Shown: positions 15,153 to 23,844, numbered from the stretch's first letter. The stretch: DNA of 64,000 nt from Thermoactinospora rubra (GCF_002093975.1 NZ_MSZZ01000010.1:186001-250000); one strand, 5' to 3'. Notes: generated by a model from the sequence alone, not told the origin. Numbers and translations are program-made.

Positions 15153-16556
15153 ATGACCCGGTCCCGAGTGGTGCTCCTCGCCGGCGTTCTGGCGTTACCG
15201 CTCCTGGCGGCGCCCGCCCAAGCCGCCTCGGCCACCGTCACCGTCGACTACGGCAAGATCCTGCGGCGGATCGACGGGCTGGGGTTCGCCCAGCCGTTCC
15301 GCCGCAACGAACTGGTGCTGGCGCTGCCGGAGCGGCAACAGCAGGAGATCCTCGACCTGTGGCTGAGCCGCGACAAGGGCGCCGGGGCCAGCATCCTGCG
15401 CTTCGGGATCGGCTCCTCCCCGGCCGGCGCGCCGTACGACCAGATGGTCTCCATCCAGCCCGAGGACCCCGGCGGGCCCGACGCGCCGCCGAAGTACGTA
15501 TGGGACGGCCAGGACAACGCCCAGGTGTGGCTGGCCAAGATCGCCAAGGAGCGCTACGGCGTCGACCGGTTCTTCTTCGACGCCTGGAGCGCCCCCGGCT
15601 ACATGAAGGACAACGGGACCGACTCGGGCGGCGGCACGCTGTGCGGGCTGAGCGGCACCAGCTGCGCCGGCGGCGACTGGCGGCGTGCCTACGCCCGCTA
15701 CCTCATCGATTACACCCGCTTCTACCGGCGCGAGGGCATCAAGATCACCGACCTGGGGTTCACCAACGAGCCCGACTACACCGCCACCTACGCCTCCATG
15801 CGCTTCACCCCCGAGCAGGCCGTGGAGTTCATCAAGATCATCGGACCGATGGCCGGGAAGGAGGGCGTCAAGCTCGTCTGCTGCGACTCCTTCGGCTGGA
15901 CCGAGGCCAAGGCCTACACCGCCGCCATCGAGGCCGACCCCGAGGCCCGCAGGCTGGTCAAGGTGCACACCGGGCACACCTACGCCAGCCCGATCGACAG
16001 CCCGCTGCCGACGGACCGGCCGACCTGGATGTCGGAGATGACGCCCAACGGCAACACCTGGAACGAGAACTGGGACGACGGCAGCGGCTACGACGGCTGG
16101 TGGATGGCCAACCACATCCACGACTCCTTCGCCCTGGGCAACGTGAGCGCCTACGTCTCCTGGTTCGGCGCCTCCCGCGGCGCCACCCGCGCCTTCCTCC
16201 AGATCGACGAGGTCAACAAGACCTACCGGGTCTCCAAGCGGCTGTGGGCCTTCGCCGCCTACAGCCGGTTCATCCGCCCGGGAGCCGTCCGGGTCGAGGC
16301 CGCCTCGGCCGATCCGGCGCTCAAGGTCACGGCGTTCCGCAACCCCGACGGCAGCCGGGTCATCGAGATCATCAACACCGCGGCCACCGCCGTCCAGGCC
16401 GAGGTCCCCGGCCACGGCAGGAGGGCGACCGCCTACGTGACCGACACCACGCGGTCGCTGGAGCGGGCCGACATCCTCCGCGGGCACGGGGCCGCGCTGA
16501 CCGCCGACCTCCCGCCGCGCTCGCTCACCACGATCGTGATCCCCGGCCGGCACTGA
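15153..16556 (+). CDS. Secreted glycoside hydrolase family 30 (probable xylanase)
   Basis: A 467-residue exported clan GH-A enzyme. The signal peptide is about 1-25 (VVLLAGVLALPLLAAPAQA). The catalytic barrel carries acid/base E206 (GFTNEPDY) and nucleophile E295 (TWMSEMTPNG), followed by the C-terminal beta-sandwich typical of GH30 (FIRPGAVRVEAAS to the end). Control by the same operators as a GH10 xylanase operon suggests action on xylan or glucuronoxylan. GH30 also contains glucosidases and galactanases, so the substrate is inferred. A well-placed GGAGG precedes the ATG. The gene is monocistronic. Confidence 0.87.
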   Translation: MTRSRVVLLAGVLALPLLAAPAQAASATVTVDYGKILRRIDGLGFAQPFRRNELVLALPERQQQEILDLWLSRDKGAGASILRFGIGSSPAGAPYDQMVSIQPEDPGGPDAPPKYVWDGQDNAQVWLAKIAKERYGVDRFFFDAWSAPGYMKDNGTDSGGGTLCGLSGTSCAGGDWRRAYARYLIDYTRFYRREGIKITDLGFTNEPDYTATYASMRFTPEQAVEFIKIIGPMAGKEGVKLVCCDSFGWTEAKAYTAAIEADPEARRLVKVHTGHTYASPIDSPLPTDRPTWMSEMTPNGNTWNENWDDGSGYDGWWMANHIHDSFALGNVSAYVSWFGASRGATRAFLQIDEVNKTYRVSKRLWAFAAYSRFIRPGAVRVEAASADPALKVTAFRNPDGSRVIEIINTAATAVQAEVPGHGRRATAYVTDTTRSLERADILRGHGAALTADLPPRSLTTIVIPGRH

Positions 16557-16611
16557 ACCCGGCCCGGCCCCTGGTGCGAAGGCGGGCTTTGGCCGTACGG
16601 TGGGACACTGC

Positions 16612-16626
16612 GGGAAAGCGCTTACC
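16612..16626. promoter_or_regulatory. Second-type LacI operator (AGCGCT centre)
   Basis: GGGAAAGCGCTTACC centres on the AGCGCT palindrome typical of many LacI/GalR-family operators. It lies 18 bases before the start codon at 16645. It does not resemble the TTTCGG sites, so a different regulator, not encoded in this window, should act here. Confidence 0.55.
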
Positions 16627-16644
16627 AACTTCCGAGGAGAACGC

Positions 16645-17688
16645 ATGATCCGCGTAGCGGTCGTCGGGGCCGGCGGCATCGCCGGTGGCTGCCACATGCC
16701 CGCCCTGCAGGCCGAGGCCCACCGCGCCCAGGTGGTCGCCGCCGTCGACGTGGACGGGGACAAGGTCAGGGCCTTCTGCGCCGAGCACGGCATCCCGGCC
16801 GCCCACACCTCGCTGGAGGAGATGCTCGCGGCCGAGCGTCCCGACCTCGTCCACGTCTGCACTCCTCCCTTCCTCCACGCCCGGCAGGTGATCCGGTGCC
16901 TGGAGGCCGGCGCGTGGGTGTGGTGCGAGAAGCCGCTGTGCCTGTCGCTGGCCGAGTTCGACGAGATCGCGGCGGCGGAGGGAGCGGCCGGGCCGTACTG
17001 CTCGGTGGTCTTCCAGCACCGCTTCGGCTCCGGCGCCGAGCACCTGCGCTCGCTGCAGGCCGCGGGGAAGCTGGGCCGGCCGCTGGTGGCGCAGTGCGTG
17101 ACGGCCTGGTACCGGGCGCCGGAGTACTTCGCCGTCCCCTGGCGGGCCAGGTGGACCACCGAGGGCGGCGGGCCGACCATGGGACACGGCATCCACCAGT
17201 TCGACCTGCTGCTGTCGATCTTCGGCGAGTGGGAGGAGGTCCGCGCGATGGCCGGGCGGCTGGCCCGCGACACCGAGACCGAGGACGTCTCGATGGCGAT
17301 CGTGCGCTTCGCCAACGGCGCGATGGCGAGCGTCACCAACAGCCTGCTGTCCCGCCGCGAGGAGAGCTACCTGCGCTTCGACTACGAGGAGGCGACGGTC
17401 GAGCTCAGGCACCTGTACGGCTACGCCAACGAGCACTGGAGCTCCACCTCCGAGCTCTGGCAGCCGGGCGAGGACCGGCCCAGCGGCCACCACGCCCAGC
17501 TCGCCGTCCTGCTCGACGCCTTCGAGCGCGGCGAGCGGCCCCCGGTGAGCGGCGCCCAGGCCCGCTCCACGCTGGAGCTCGCCGCCGGGCTGTACGCCGC
17601 CGCCTTCACCGGCCGGCCCGTCCTGCGCGCCGAGCTGACCCCCGGCCACCCCTTCTACCGGAGCATGAATGGCGGCCACTCGCTGTGA
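16645..17688 (+). CDS. Gfo/Idh/MocA family oxidoreductase
   Basis: A 347-residue NAD(P)-dependent sugar oxidoreductase. The Rossmann glycine motif (VVGAGGIAGG) opens the protein, and the EKP motif (VWCEKPLC) marks the nicotinamide and catalytic Lys site. The C-terminal alpha/beta domain is full length. GAGGAGA precedes the ATG; an upstream in-frame GTG at 16600 is rejected because it would include the operator. It is the first gene of a three-gene operon with a PmoA-like protein and a cupin. The same enzyme/PmoA pair is a single fused protein at 2753-4615, so the two products probably work on one substrate. The substrate is unknown. Confidence 0.88.
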   Translation: MIRVAVVGAGGIAGGCHMPALQAEAHRAQVVAAVDVDGDKVRAFCAEHGIPAAHTSLEEMLAAERPDLVHVCTPPFLHARQVIRCLEAGAWVWCEKPLCLSLAEFDEIAAAEGAAGPYCSVVFQHRFGSGAEHLRSLQAAGKLGRPLVAQCVTAWYRAPEYFAVPWRARWTTEGGGPTMGHGIHQFDLLLSIFGEWEEVRAMAGRLARDTETEDVSMAIVRFANGAMASVTNSLLSRREESYLRFDYEEATVELRHLYGYANEHWSSTSELWQPGEDRPSGHHAQLAVLLDAFERGERPPVSGAQARSTLELAAGLYAAAFTGRPVLRAELTPGHPFYRSMNGGHSL

Positions 17689-17717
17689 GCGCCCACGACG
17701 CCCTATTGGAGATCGAC

Positions 17718-18548
17718 ATGAGCACCCTGAAGGACACCGGCACGGAGCTGGTCTGCGAGGCGGGCGGGGTCGAGCTGTTCCGGTACGTCTACCGCCCGGA
17801 CATGCCCGTCTTCGAGGCGCCGAAGCCGTACTTCCACCCCATGCGCACTTTGGCCGGAAATATCGTGACTTGCTACCGGCCCCATGACCACCGCTGGCAC
17901 AAGGGCCTGCAGTTCACCGCCTCCTGGGTGTCGGGCGAGAACTTCTGGGGCGGCGGCACCTATGTCGACCCCGAGCGGGAGTACGTGGACCTGCCCAACA
18001 ACGGCACGATGCGGCACGAGGAGTGGGCGTCGGAGGGCGTGGAGCGGCTCACCTGGCACACCCAGGCGGGCGAGCACTGGATCGACGAGACCCGCGCCAT
18101 CGGCGTCTCGGTCGCCGACGACCACTGGAGGCTCGACTTCGCCACCTCGCTGACCAACGTCCGGGGCGAGGAACTGGTCTTCGGCAGCCCCACCACCAAC
18201 GGCCGCCCGATGGCCGGGTACACCGGCCTGTTCTGGCGCGGCCCGCGCGCCTTCACCGGCGGCCGGGTCCTCTCCCCCGGCGGGCCCGATATGATGGGCC
18301 GCCAGGCTCCGTGGCTGGCCTTCGTCGGCACGCACGACGAGGTCGACGCCGCCTCGACCCTGCTGTTCGTCTCCGAGCCCGGCCAGGTGTGGTTCGTCCG
18401 CAGCGAGCCGTTCGCCGCCGTCAACCCCTCCTTCGCCTTCTTCGAGGAGGTACGGCTCGCGCCGGGCGCCACCATGGACCTGCGGTACCGCCTGGTGGTC
18501 GCCGACGGCGCCTGGTCCCGTGAGCGGCTGGAGGAGGCGGCCAGGTGA
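17718..18548 (+). CDS. PmoA-like (DUF6807) family protein
   Basis: A 276-residue stand-alone PmoA/DUF6807 protein, collinear with the C-terminal half of the fused gene at 2753. Shared blocks include YFHPMRTLAG, DHRWHKGLQFT, NFWGGGTYV and GLFWRGPRAF. The family is rich in conserved His and aromatic residues, looks like a beta-rich fold, and has no firmly assigned reaction. GGAG sits 6 bases before the ATG at 17718. An earlier in-frame GTG at 17685, overlapping the upstream TGA, is the alternative start and would add 11 residues. The stop overlaps the next gene's GTG. Confidence 0.8.
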   Translation: MSTLKDTGTELVCEAGGVELFRYVYRPDMPVFEAPKPYFHPMRTLAGNIVTCYRPHDHRWHKGLQFTASWVSGENFWGGGTYVDPEREYVDLPNNGTMRHEEWASEGVERLTWHTQAGEHWIDETRAIGVSVADDHWRLDFATSLTNVRGEELVFGSPTTNGRPMAGYTGLFWRGPRAFTGGRVLSPGGPDMMGRQAPWLAFVGTHDEVDAASTLLFVSEPGQVWFVRSEPFAAVNPSFAFFEEVRLAPGATMDLRYRLVVADGAWSRERLEEAAR

Positions 18549-19216
18549 CCCACGCGGGCGCGGTCGGCATCTCCGACCTGCGCGTCTACGACTGGCTCGC
18601 CGCCGACGGGCGCTGCGGCGGCTCGCCCCACATGCACCTGGCGTGCGCCGAGACCTACGTCGTGGTGGAGGGTTCGGGCGCGGTCCAGACGCTCACCTGG
18701 TCCGGGTACGCCGAGACCCCGCTCTCCCCCGGCTCGGTCGTCACGTTCACCCCCGGCACGATCCACCGCCTCGTCAACGACGGCGGGCTGCGGATCGTGG
18801 TGGTCATGCAGAACAGCGGCCTGCCCGAGGCGGGCGACGCCGTCTTCACCTTCCCGCCGGACGTCCTGGCCGATCCGGTCCGGTACGGCGAGGCCGCCGG
18901 CGCCCCCGACGAGGAGGCGGCGCGGCGGCGCAGGGACCTGGCGGTCGAGGGCTTCCACCGCCTCCGGCAGGGCCCGCCCGAGCTGCTGGCCGACTTCCAC
19001 CGGGCGGCGGCGCGCATCGTGGCCGACCGGCTCGACGCCTTCGAGGAGCGCTGGCGCTCGGGCGCCCTGGCCGCGGCCCTGGCCACCGGCGACCACCTGG
19101 CCGCCCTGCGCCGGGGGGACGTGTCCCACCTTCGCGCGGCAACGGTGAGTGCGACCCCTTCGGTGCCGCGCCTGGGCATGTGCGGCCACCTGATCGCCTA
19201 TCCGCCGAATCGGTAG
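18545..19216 (+). CDS. Cupin domain protein
   Basis: A 223-residue cytoplasmic protein with an N-terminal cupin barrel (about 25-95). Cupin motif 1 is HMHLACAETYVVVEGSG, giving the HxH..E metal ligands, and motif 2 is PGTIHRL, giving the last His. The C-terminal half is helical and Arg-rich without a recognised domain. It starts with a GTG that overlaps the preceding stop (GTGA), so it is the third gene of the operon behind the operator at 16612. A sugar isomerase or sugar-binding role is suggested only by the neighbours. Confidence 0.75.
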   Translation: MTHAGAVGISDLRVYDWLAADGRCGGSPHMHLACAETYVVVEGSGAVQTLTWSGYAETPLSPGSVVTFTPGTIHRLVNDGGLRIVVVMQNSGLPEAGDAVFTFPPDVLADPVRYGEAAGAPDEEAARRRRDLAVEGFHRLRQGPPELLADFHRAAARIVADRLDAFEERWRSGALAAALATGDHLAALRRGDVSHLRAATVSATPSVPRLGMCGHLIAYPPNR

Positions 19217-19249
19217 CAGCTCCGTAGTTGATCCGCTACGGTGTGCGAC

Positions 19250-20146
19250 ATGCCCACCCTCCCTCATGATCTCGTGACGATGCTGTTCCATCACCAGCCC
19301 CGGCTGGCCGTCGAGATCCTCAACGATGTCTTCGGCGCCGGGCTGCCGGAACACATGCCGGTCAACCTGGAGAACGCGACCCTCAACACCCGTCCTTCCG
19401 ACGATCTCAAGCCCGACGCGATCGTGGTCGTGGGGCCGCAGCCACGCGGCGCCCAGCACTCCATCGTCGTGGAGGTCCAGCGTGACAAGTCGAAGGACCC
19501 CCGCCAGTTCGCCCGGTACGCCGCCGCTCAGTGGCTCATGCTCCAGTGCGACGTCACGGTCCTCGTCGTCTGCCAGGACCAGGCTGTGGCCGCCCACTAC
19601 GCCCAGCCGGTCGAGACCGGCCTGAGCGGCTACCGCTTCCAGGCCCGCGCCCTGGGACCGGCCGACATTCCCGCCATCACCGACGCCGGCTACGCCGCCG
19701 CGCACCCCCAGCTGGCTCTCATGTCCGTACTCATACACGGTCATGATCGCGCGGTGGCGAAGGCGTTCATGATGGGGCTCGATAGAGCGGACAACGAACA
19801 CGCTCCGAAGTACCCTGAATACGCTTACAACACGTCCGCGCCCGAGATCCAGCGCATCCTGGAGGAGTTCATGAACGCAACCGAATGGCCCGTCTACACC
19901 CCCTTCGCCAAGGAGCACTTCGGCCACGGCGTGGAAGTCGGCAAGGCGGAGGGCAAGGCCGAGGGCAAGGCCGAGGGCAAGACCGAAGAGGCGGCACGGC
20001 TCGTCCTTCGCATCCTGAGGGCCCGCGGCCTGGATGTCTCCGAGGACCTCAGGAACCGCATCATCGCCTGCACCGACCTTGAGCAGCTCGAAGCCTGGGT
20101 CGTGCGTGCGGCGACCATCGAGACCATCGACGAGCTGACGGCATGA
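19250..20146 (+). CDS. Rpn-like PD-(D/E)XK nuclease/transposase-related protein
   Basis: A 298-residue protein with a PD-(D/E)XK-like core, D56 (LKPDAIVVV) and E75-x-Q77 (IVVEVQRDK). This pattern occurs in Rpn/YhgA recombination-promoting nucleases and related actinobacterial hypotheticals. The C-terminal part has an EGKAEGKAEGKTEE stretch encoded by a 12-bp tandem repeat, followed by a short helical tail. The start is placed at ATG 19250; a GTG at 19241 is also in frame. A -10-like TACGGT lies 7 bases before the ATG and no Shine-Dalgarno sequence is seen, so the mRNA may be leaderless. The 3' third of the gene is duplicated immediately downstream. Its cellular role is unknown. Confidence 0.7.
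   Translation: MPTLPHDLVTMLFHHQPRLAVEILNDVFGAGLPEHMPVNLENATLNTRPSDDLKPDAIVVVGPQPRGAQHSIVVEVQRDKSKDPRQFARYAAAQWLMLQCDVTVLVVCQDQAVAAHYAQPVETGLSGYRFQARALGPADIPAITDAGYAAAHPQLALMSVLIHGHDRAVAKAFMMGLDRADNEHAPKYPEYAYNTSAPEIQRILEEFMNATEWPVYTPFAKEHFGHGVEVGKAEGKAEGKAEGKTEEAARLVLRILRARGLDVSEDLRNRIIACTDLEQLEAWVVRAATIETIDELTA
19940..19987 (+). repeat. 12-bp tandem repeat inside the Rpn-like gene
   Basis: Four copies of GGCAAGGCCGAG (with small changes) encode GKAE/GKTE units. The downstream duplicate has a single copy, so the array expanded or contracted after duplication. Confidence 0.75.
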
Positions 20147-20161
20147 CCTACTCCCCCTCCG

Positions 20162-20543
20162 GCGCATCCTGGAGGAGTTCATGAACGCGACCGAATGGCC
20201 CGTCTACAGCCCCTTCGCCAAGGAGCACTTCGGCCACGGCGTGGAAGTCGGCAAGGCCGAGGAGGCTGCCCGGCTCCTCCTCCGCATCCTTAAGGCCCGC
20301 CACCTGGATGTCCCCGAGGATCTCAAAACCCGCATCACCTCCTGCACCGACCTTGAGCAGCTCGAAACCCTGGTGACGCGCGCGGTTCTCGTCCGCTCCG
20401 CGGAGGAGATGATCCCCCGCCTCTCCAAGCGGTGGCGGTGGGAAGGACGGCCTCGCGTCCTCGGCGATCGAGGCCGCGACGCCGAGGACGCCCCGGCGGA
20501 GGGCCGGTCGCGCGCGTTCTTCACAGCCAGTCGCGGCTCTTGA
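20162..20543 (+). pseudogene. Truncated duplicate of the Rpn-like gene's 3' end
   Basis: From 20162 the sequence repeats the parent gene from 19852 (offset 310 bases), beginning GCGCATCCTGGAGGAGTTCATG. The translation MNATEWPVYSPFAKEHFGHG is nearly identical to the parent. The nuclease core is absent, three of the four GKAE repeats are missing, and after about 20400 the reading frame diverges into a low-complexity tail that runs 23 bases into the convergent CorA gene. It is best read as a remnant of a tandem duplication. Expression as a short C-terminal protein cannot be excluded, because an ATG with GGAGGAG upstream is kept. Confidence 0.7.
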
Positions 20544-21648
20544 AGACGAAGTAGAGGACGACGCACACCGCCGCCATGAGCAGCAGGGCGAAGGGATAGC
20601 CCCACACCCAGTGCGTCTCGGGCATGTGGTCGAAGTTCATGCCGTAGATGGTGCCGACGAGCGTGGGCGCGAAGAGGATGGCCGCCCACGAGGAGATCTT
20701 CTTGACCTGCTCGTTCTGCTGGATGCTGACCTCCGTCATCTTCGCGATCTCCTCGTTCTGCGCCTGGCTGACCAGGGTCGAGTTGACCAGGAGGATGTCC
20801 TGGAGGTTCTGGCGGAAGGCCGCGACGCGCTCGGAGACCGTGATGGCGTGGTCGTTCACGTCCCGCAGGTAGCTGCGCAGGTCCTCGTTCAGTCCGTACT
20901 TGTCGGCGCCGGCGATGAGCCCGTCGATCATCGGCACGAGCGGCCTGGTGGCGCGCTGGAACTCGATGACCTCCCCCGACAGCTCGTAGACGCGCCGGGA
21001 CACGCTCGGGTCGCCGCCGAAGACCTGCGCCTCGATCTCGTCGATGTCCTTCTGCAGCCCGGCCACGACGGGGGCGTAGCCGTCGACCACCGCGTCGAGG
21101 ATGGCGTAGAGCACGGCCTGCGGCCCCTGGGCGAGCAGGTCGGGGTCGGACTCCATGCGCCTGCGCACCACCCCCAGGTCGGGGGACTCCGCGTGCCGTA
21201 CCGTGATCACATAGTTGGGGCCGACGAAGACGTGGACCTCGCCGAAGGCCACCTCCTCCTTCTCGTCGACGTAGCGCGCGGCGCGCAGCACGACGAACAG
21301 CGTGTCGCCGTACCGGTCGGCCTTGGGCCGCTGGTGCCCGACGATCGCGTCCTCAAGAGCCAGCTCGTGCAGGTCGAACTCCTCGGCGAGCTTGGCCAGC
21401 TCCCGTTCCCTGGGCCGGTAGAGCCCGATCCAGGCCATGCTGTCGGGGGTGTTCTTCAGCATCTCGAAGGCGTCGGCCAGCGAGGAGGGCGTGGCGACGC
21501 GCCGCCCTTTGACGTAGAGGGCGTTGTCGATGACGCTCAGCCGGTACGGCGGAGCCTCCTCGGCCTCCTCCGCGCGGGGGTCCATCGACTCCTCGGGCGA
21601 CTCCGCCCGAAGCGTGCTCCCGCGCAGGAAGTCTCTCATCCGTGCCAT
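20521..21648 (-). CDS. corA: CorA family magnesium/cobalt transporter
   Basis: A 375-residue CorA-type divalent cation channel. A long cytoplasmic alpha/beta and helical funnel is followed by two C-terminal transmembrane helices. The selectivity motif YGMNF sits at the end of the first helix and the protein ends in the basic tail FKSRDWL. The length is slightly above the usual 320-350 because of an acidic N-terminal extension. GGAGGAGG precedes the ATG. Its start overlaps the end of the SnoaL-fold gene by 13 bases, so the two are co-transcribed. Confidence 0.93.
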   Translation of the reverse strand: MARMRDFLRGSTLRAESPEESMDPRAEEAEEAPPYRLSVIDNALYVKGRRVATPSSLADAFEMLKNTPDSMAWIGLYRPRERELAKLAEEFDLHELALEDAIVGHQRPKADRYGDTLFVVLRAARYVDEKEEVAFGEVHVFVGPNYVITVRHAESPDLGVVRRRMESDPDLLAQGPQAVLYAILDAVVDGYAPVVAGLQKDIDEIEAQVFGGDPSVSRRVYELSGEVIEFQRATRPLVPMIDGLIAGADKYGLNEDLRSYLRDVNDHAITVSERVAAFRQNLQDILLVNSTLVSQAQNEEIAKMTEVSIQQNEQVKKISSWAAILFAPTLVGTIYGMNFDHMPETHWVWGYPFALLLMAAVCVVLYFVFKSRDWL

Positions 21649-22112
21649 GCCACCTCCTCCAACGCCTGGCGTGCGCGATCTCTGATGGTCTTGCGAAAGC
21701 CCGGCATCCAGCCCAGGACGAACCCCACCGGCCTGCCCAGGGCGCGGCGTGACCAGCGGCGGAAGTCGAACTCGTCGCGATGCCCGACGATCAGCCCGTC
21801 CTCGAAGCGGAAGAACGACTCGATCTCGCTGTCCACGACGCGGCCGGTCCCCCTGTAAGTGTAGTGAGCGGTCCAGCGGGCGGTCGCGGTGCGATCATCG
21901 CCGGTCACCTCGTGGAAGCCGGCCTTGAACTCGCCGCGGCCCCGCAGCTGCGACGTCCACATGGCCATCACGCGATCGCGGCCCTCCACCTCCGGGAAGA
22001 TCGGATCGGCGAAGCTCACCTCCGGGTGGTAGCAGGCGGCCATGGCGTCGAGGTCCCCGCGGCTCAACGCTTCGAAGAAGGCGCTCACGAGCGCCACGTC
22101 GCGGTCTTTCAC
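21636..22112 (-). CDS. SnoaL/NTF2-like fold protein
   Basis: A 158-residue protein with the cone-shaped NTF2-like fold signature: N-terminal helices (VSAFFEALSRGDLDAMAACYHPEVSFADPIFPEV) followed by a curved beta-sheet (TATARWTAHYTYRGTGRVVDSEIESFFRFEDGLIVGHRDEFDF). Proteins of this fold may be isomerases, hydrolases or ligand binders, and nothing here selects one. A basic C-terminal tail extends beyond the fold. It starts with GTG inside a short duplicated sequence (22101-22155), so the start is uncertain. Confidence 0.75.
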   Translation of the reverse strand: MKDRDVALVSAFFEALSRGDLDAMAACYHPEVSFADPIFPEVEGRDRVMAMWTSQLRGRGEFKAGFHEVTGDDRTATARWTAHYTYRGTGRVVDSEIESFFRFEDGLIVGHRDEFDFRRWSRRALGRPVGFVLGWMPGFRKTIRDRARQALEEVAWHG

Positions 22113-22155
22113 GGTGTCGCTTTCACGGTGTCGCCTTCACGCGGTCTTTCACGGT
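22101..22155. repeat. 40-bp spaced duplication at the SnoaL-gene start
   Basis: GCGGTCTTTCACGGT occurs at 22101-22115 and again at 22141-22155. Shorter TTTCACGGTGTCG units lie between. The second copy recreates the GTG-AAA-GAC-CGC start context 40 bases upstream, out of frame. Confidence 0.65.
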
Positions 22156-22159
22156 CCTA

Positions 22160-23038
22160 TCAGACCATGGCCACGCCGTTGTCCCAGCACACGGCCCGCA
22201 GCCAGGCGTCTGCGAGGCCGAGCCGGTCCAGCGCGTCCAGTTGGTGGGCGTAGGGATGGGGGATGTTCGGGAAGTCGCTGCCGAGCACGACCTTCCCCGC
22301 CAGGCCCAGGTCAAGCAGGACGGGCGTCAGGGATTGCGGGAACGGCATGCCGAGCTCGGCGAAGTCGGTGAAGGCCATCGTGGTGTCGAGCGCCACCCGC
22401 TCGTAGCGCAGGGCCAGGTCGAAGAACTCGGCGTACTCGGGCATGCCGAGGTGGGCGATGACGACGCGCAGCCGGGGGTGGCGGCGGAGCACGCCGCCGA
22501 TCGGCTCGACGCCGACGCACCCGCCGGGCACGGGGACCGAGCTGGCGTGCACCACGACCGGGATCCCGGCCTCGGCCAGCAGGCCCCAGATCCCGTCGAG
22601 CTCGGGCAGGCGCGGGTCGAAGCCGCCGACCTGGAGGTGGACCTTGAACACCCGCGCCCCCGCCTCCAGGGCCCGCCGCACGTAGGCGGGCGCGGACGGC
22701 TCCGGATAGAACGTGGCCGACGGCAGGCACTCGGGGGTGCGGCGGGCGAAGTCCAGCGCCCACGAGTTGAGGTCGGCGGCCATGTCGGGCCGGTGGGCGT
22801 ACGGCAGGGCCGTGAAGTGCCGCACGCCCATGTCGCGCAGGCGCGCCACCCGCTCCTCGACGGGCCACTGGTAGGTCACCTTCCAGCCGTGGCCCATGAG
22901 CGGCCCGCCGTGGGCGAAGTGGTGCCACACCCGGCGCTCCATCCGCTCCGGCAGGAAGTGCGTGTGGATGTCGAACAGGCCGGGAAGACCGAGCGCCCGC
23001 CACCAGGCCGGAACGTCAGAATCATGTTCTAGTGCCAC
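22160..23038 (-). CDS. Amidohydrolase family (TIM-barrel metal-dependent hydrolase)
   Basis: A 292-residue member of the amidohydrolase 2 group. Metal-ligand motifs are visible in order: HxH in FDIHTHFLP, His in VFKVHLQVGG, VVVHASS, VIAHLGMPEY, and the final Asp in VLGSDFPNIPHPY. The family includes decarboxylases and lactonases as well as hydrolases, so the reaction is not assigned. It starts with GTG. It is divergent from the M50-like gene and probably heads a transcript through the SnoaL and CorA genes. Confidence 0.82.
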   Translation of the reverse strand: MALEHDSDVPAWWRALGLPGLFDIHTHFLPERMERRVWHHFAHGGPLMGHGWKVTYQWPVEERVARLRDMGVRHFTALPYAHRPDMAADLNSWALDFARRTPECLPSATFYPEPSAPAYVRRALEAGARVFKVHLQVGGFDPRLPELDGIWGLLAEAGIPVVVHASSVPVPGGCVGVEPIGGVLRRHPRLRVVIAHLGMPEYAEFFDLALRYERVALDTTMAFTDFAELGMPFPQSLTPVLLDLGLAGKVVLGSDFPNIPHPYAHQLDALDRLGLADAWLRAVCWDNGVAMV

Positions 23039-23072
23039 GCGGGGGACTCTACCCCGCTAAGGTCAAATCACG

Positions 23073-23792
23073 ATGGACAAGCTTTGGGCCTACCTGACGG
23101 CGGTCCAGCCGGACCCTGACCCCTGGGTGGGGTTCGCCTCCGCCGCGGCCGCCCTCCTCATCGTCGGCTCCCGCCGTACCTGGGCGGTCACCCGCGGCCT
23201 GGTCACCATCGCCCACGAGGGCGGGCACGCGCTGATGGCGCTGCTGACCCGGCGCAAGCTCGAGGGCATCAGGCTGCACTCCGACACCTCCGGCGTGACC
23301 GTCACGCGGGGCAGGCCCACCGGCCCCGGCATGGTGCTCACGGCACTGGCCGGGTATCTCGCGCCCTCGCTGCTGGGGCTGGCCGCCGCGTGGCTCACCG
23401 CGCAGGGGCGCGTCACGCTGCTGTTCTGGGCGGTCCTGCTGTTCCTGTTCTGCATGCTGCTGCTGATCCGCAACCTGTACGGCGCGCTGGTGCTCCTGGC
23501 CACGGGCGGCGCGGTGTTCGCCCTGTCGATGTACCTGCCCGAGCAGGGCCAGCAGTTCGCCGCGCACCTGGGGGTGTGGTTCCTGCTCTTCGGCGGGGTG
23601 CGGCCGATCGTCGAGCTGCAGCGCAAGCGGCGGCGGCGCATGGCGCCCGACTCCGACGCCGACCAGCTGGCCCGGCTGACGCTCCTGCCCGGCGGCTGCT
23701 ACGTCTTCTTCTTCCTGATGGTGGCGGCCGCCTCGGTGCTGGGCGGCGCATGGCTCATGATCGTGCCGGTTTTGGCAACACATTTCCCCTGA
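23073..23792 (+). CDS. M50-like membrane metalloprotease
   Basis: A 239-residue polytopic membrane protein with the zinc-protease motif HEGGH (residues 48-52) at the start of a membrane-embedded region, and five or six hydrophobic segments. This matches the M50B/peptidase-like family of actinomycetes. A clear second NPDG/LDG motif was not recognised, so activity is presumed and not shown. There is no Shine-Dalgarno sequence; a TAAGGT box 9 bases upstream suggests a nearly leaderless transcript. The kinase gene follows 52 bases later. Confidence 0.78.
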   Translation: MDKLWAYLTAVQPDPDPWVGFASAAAALLIVGSRRTWAVTRGLVTIAHEGGHALMALLTRRKLEGIRLHSDTSGVTVTRGRPTGPGMVLTALAGYLAPSLLGLAAAWLTAQGRVTLLFWAVLLFLFCMLLLIRNLYGALVLLATGGAVFALSMYLPEQGQQFAAHLGVWFLLFGGVRPIVELQRKRRRRMAPDSDADQLARLTLLPGGCYVFFFLMVAAASVLGGAWLMIVPVLATHFP

Positions 23793-23844
23793 GTCCCACA
23801 CTAAACTCAGCCGGGACAAGGGGGCCGGCACAGGGGGACGTGGA

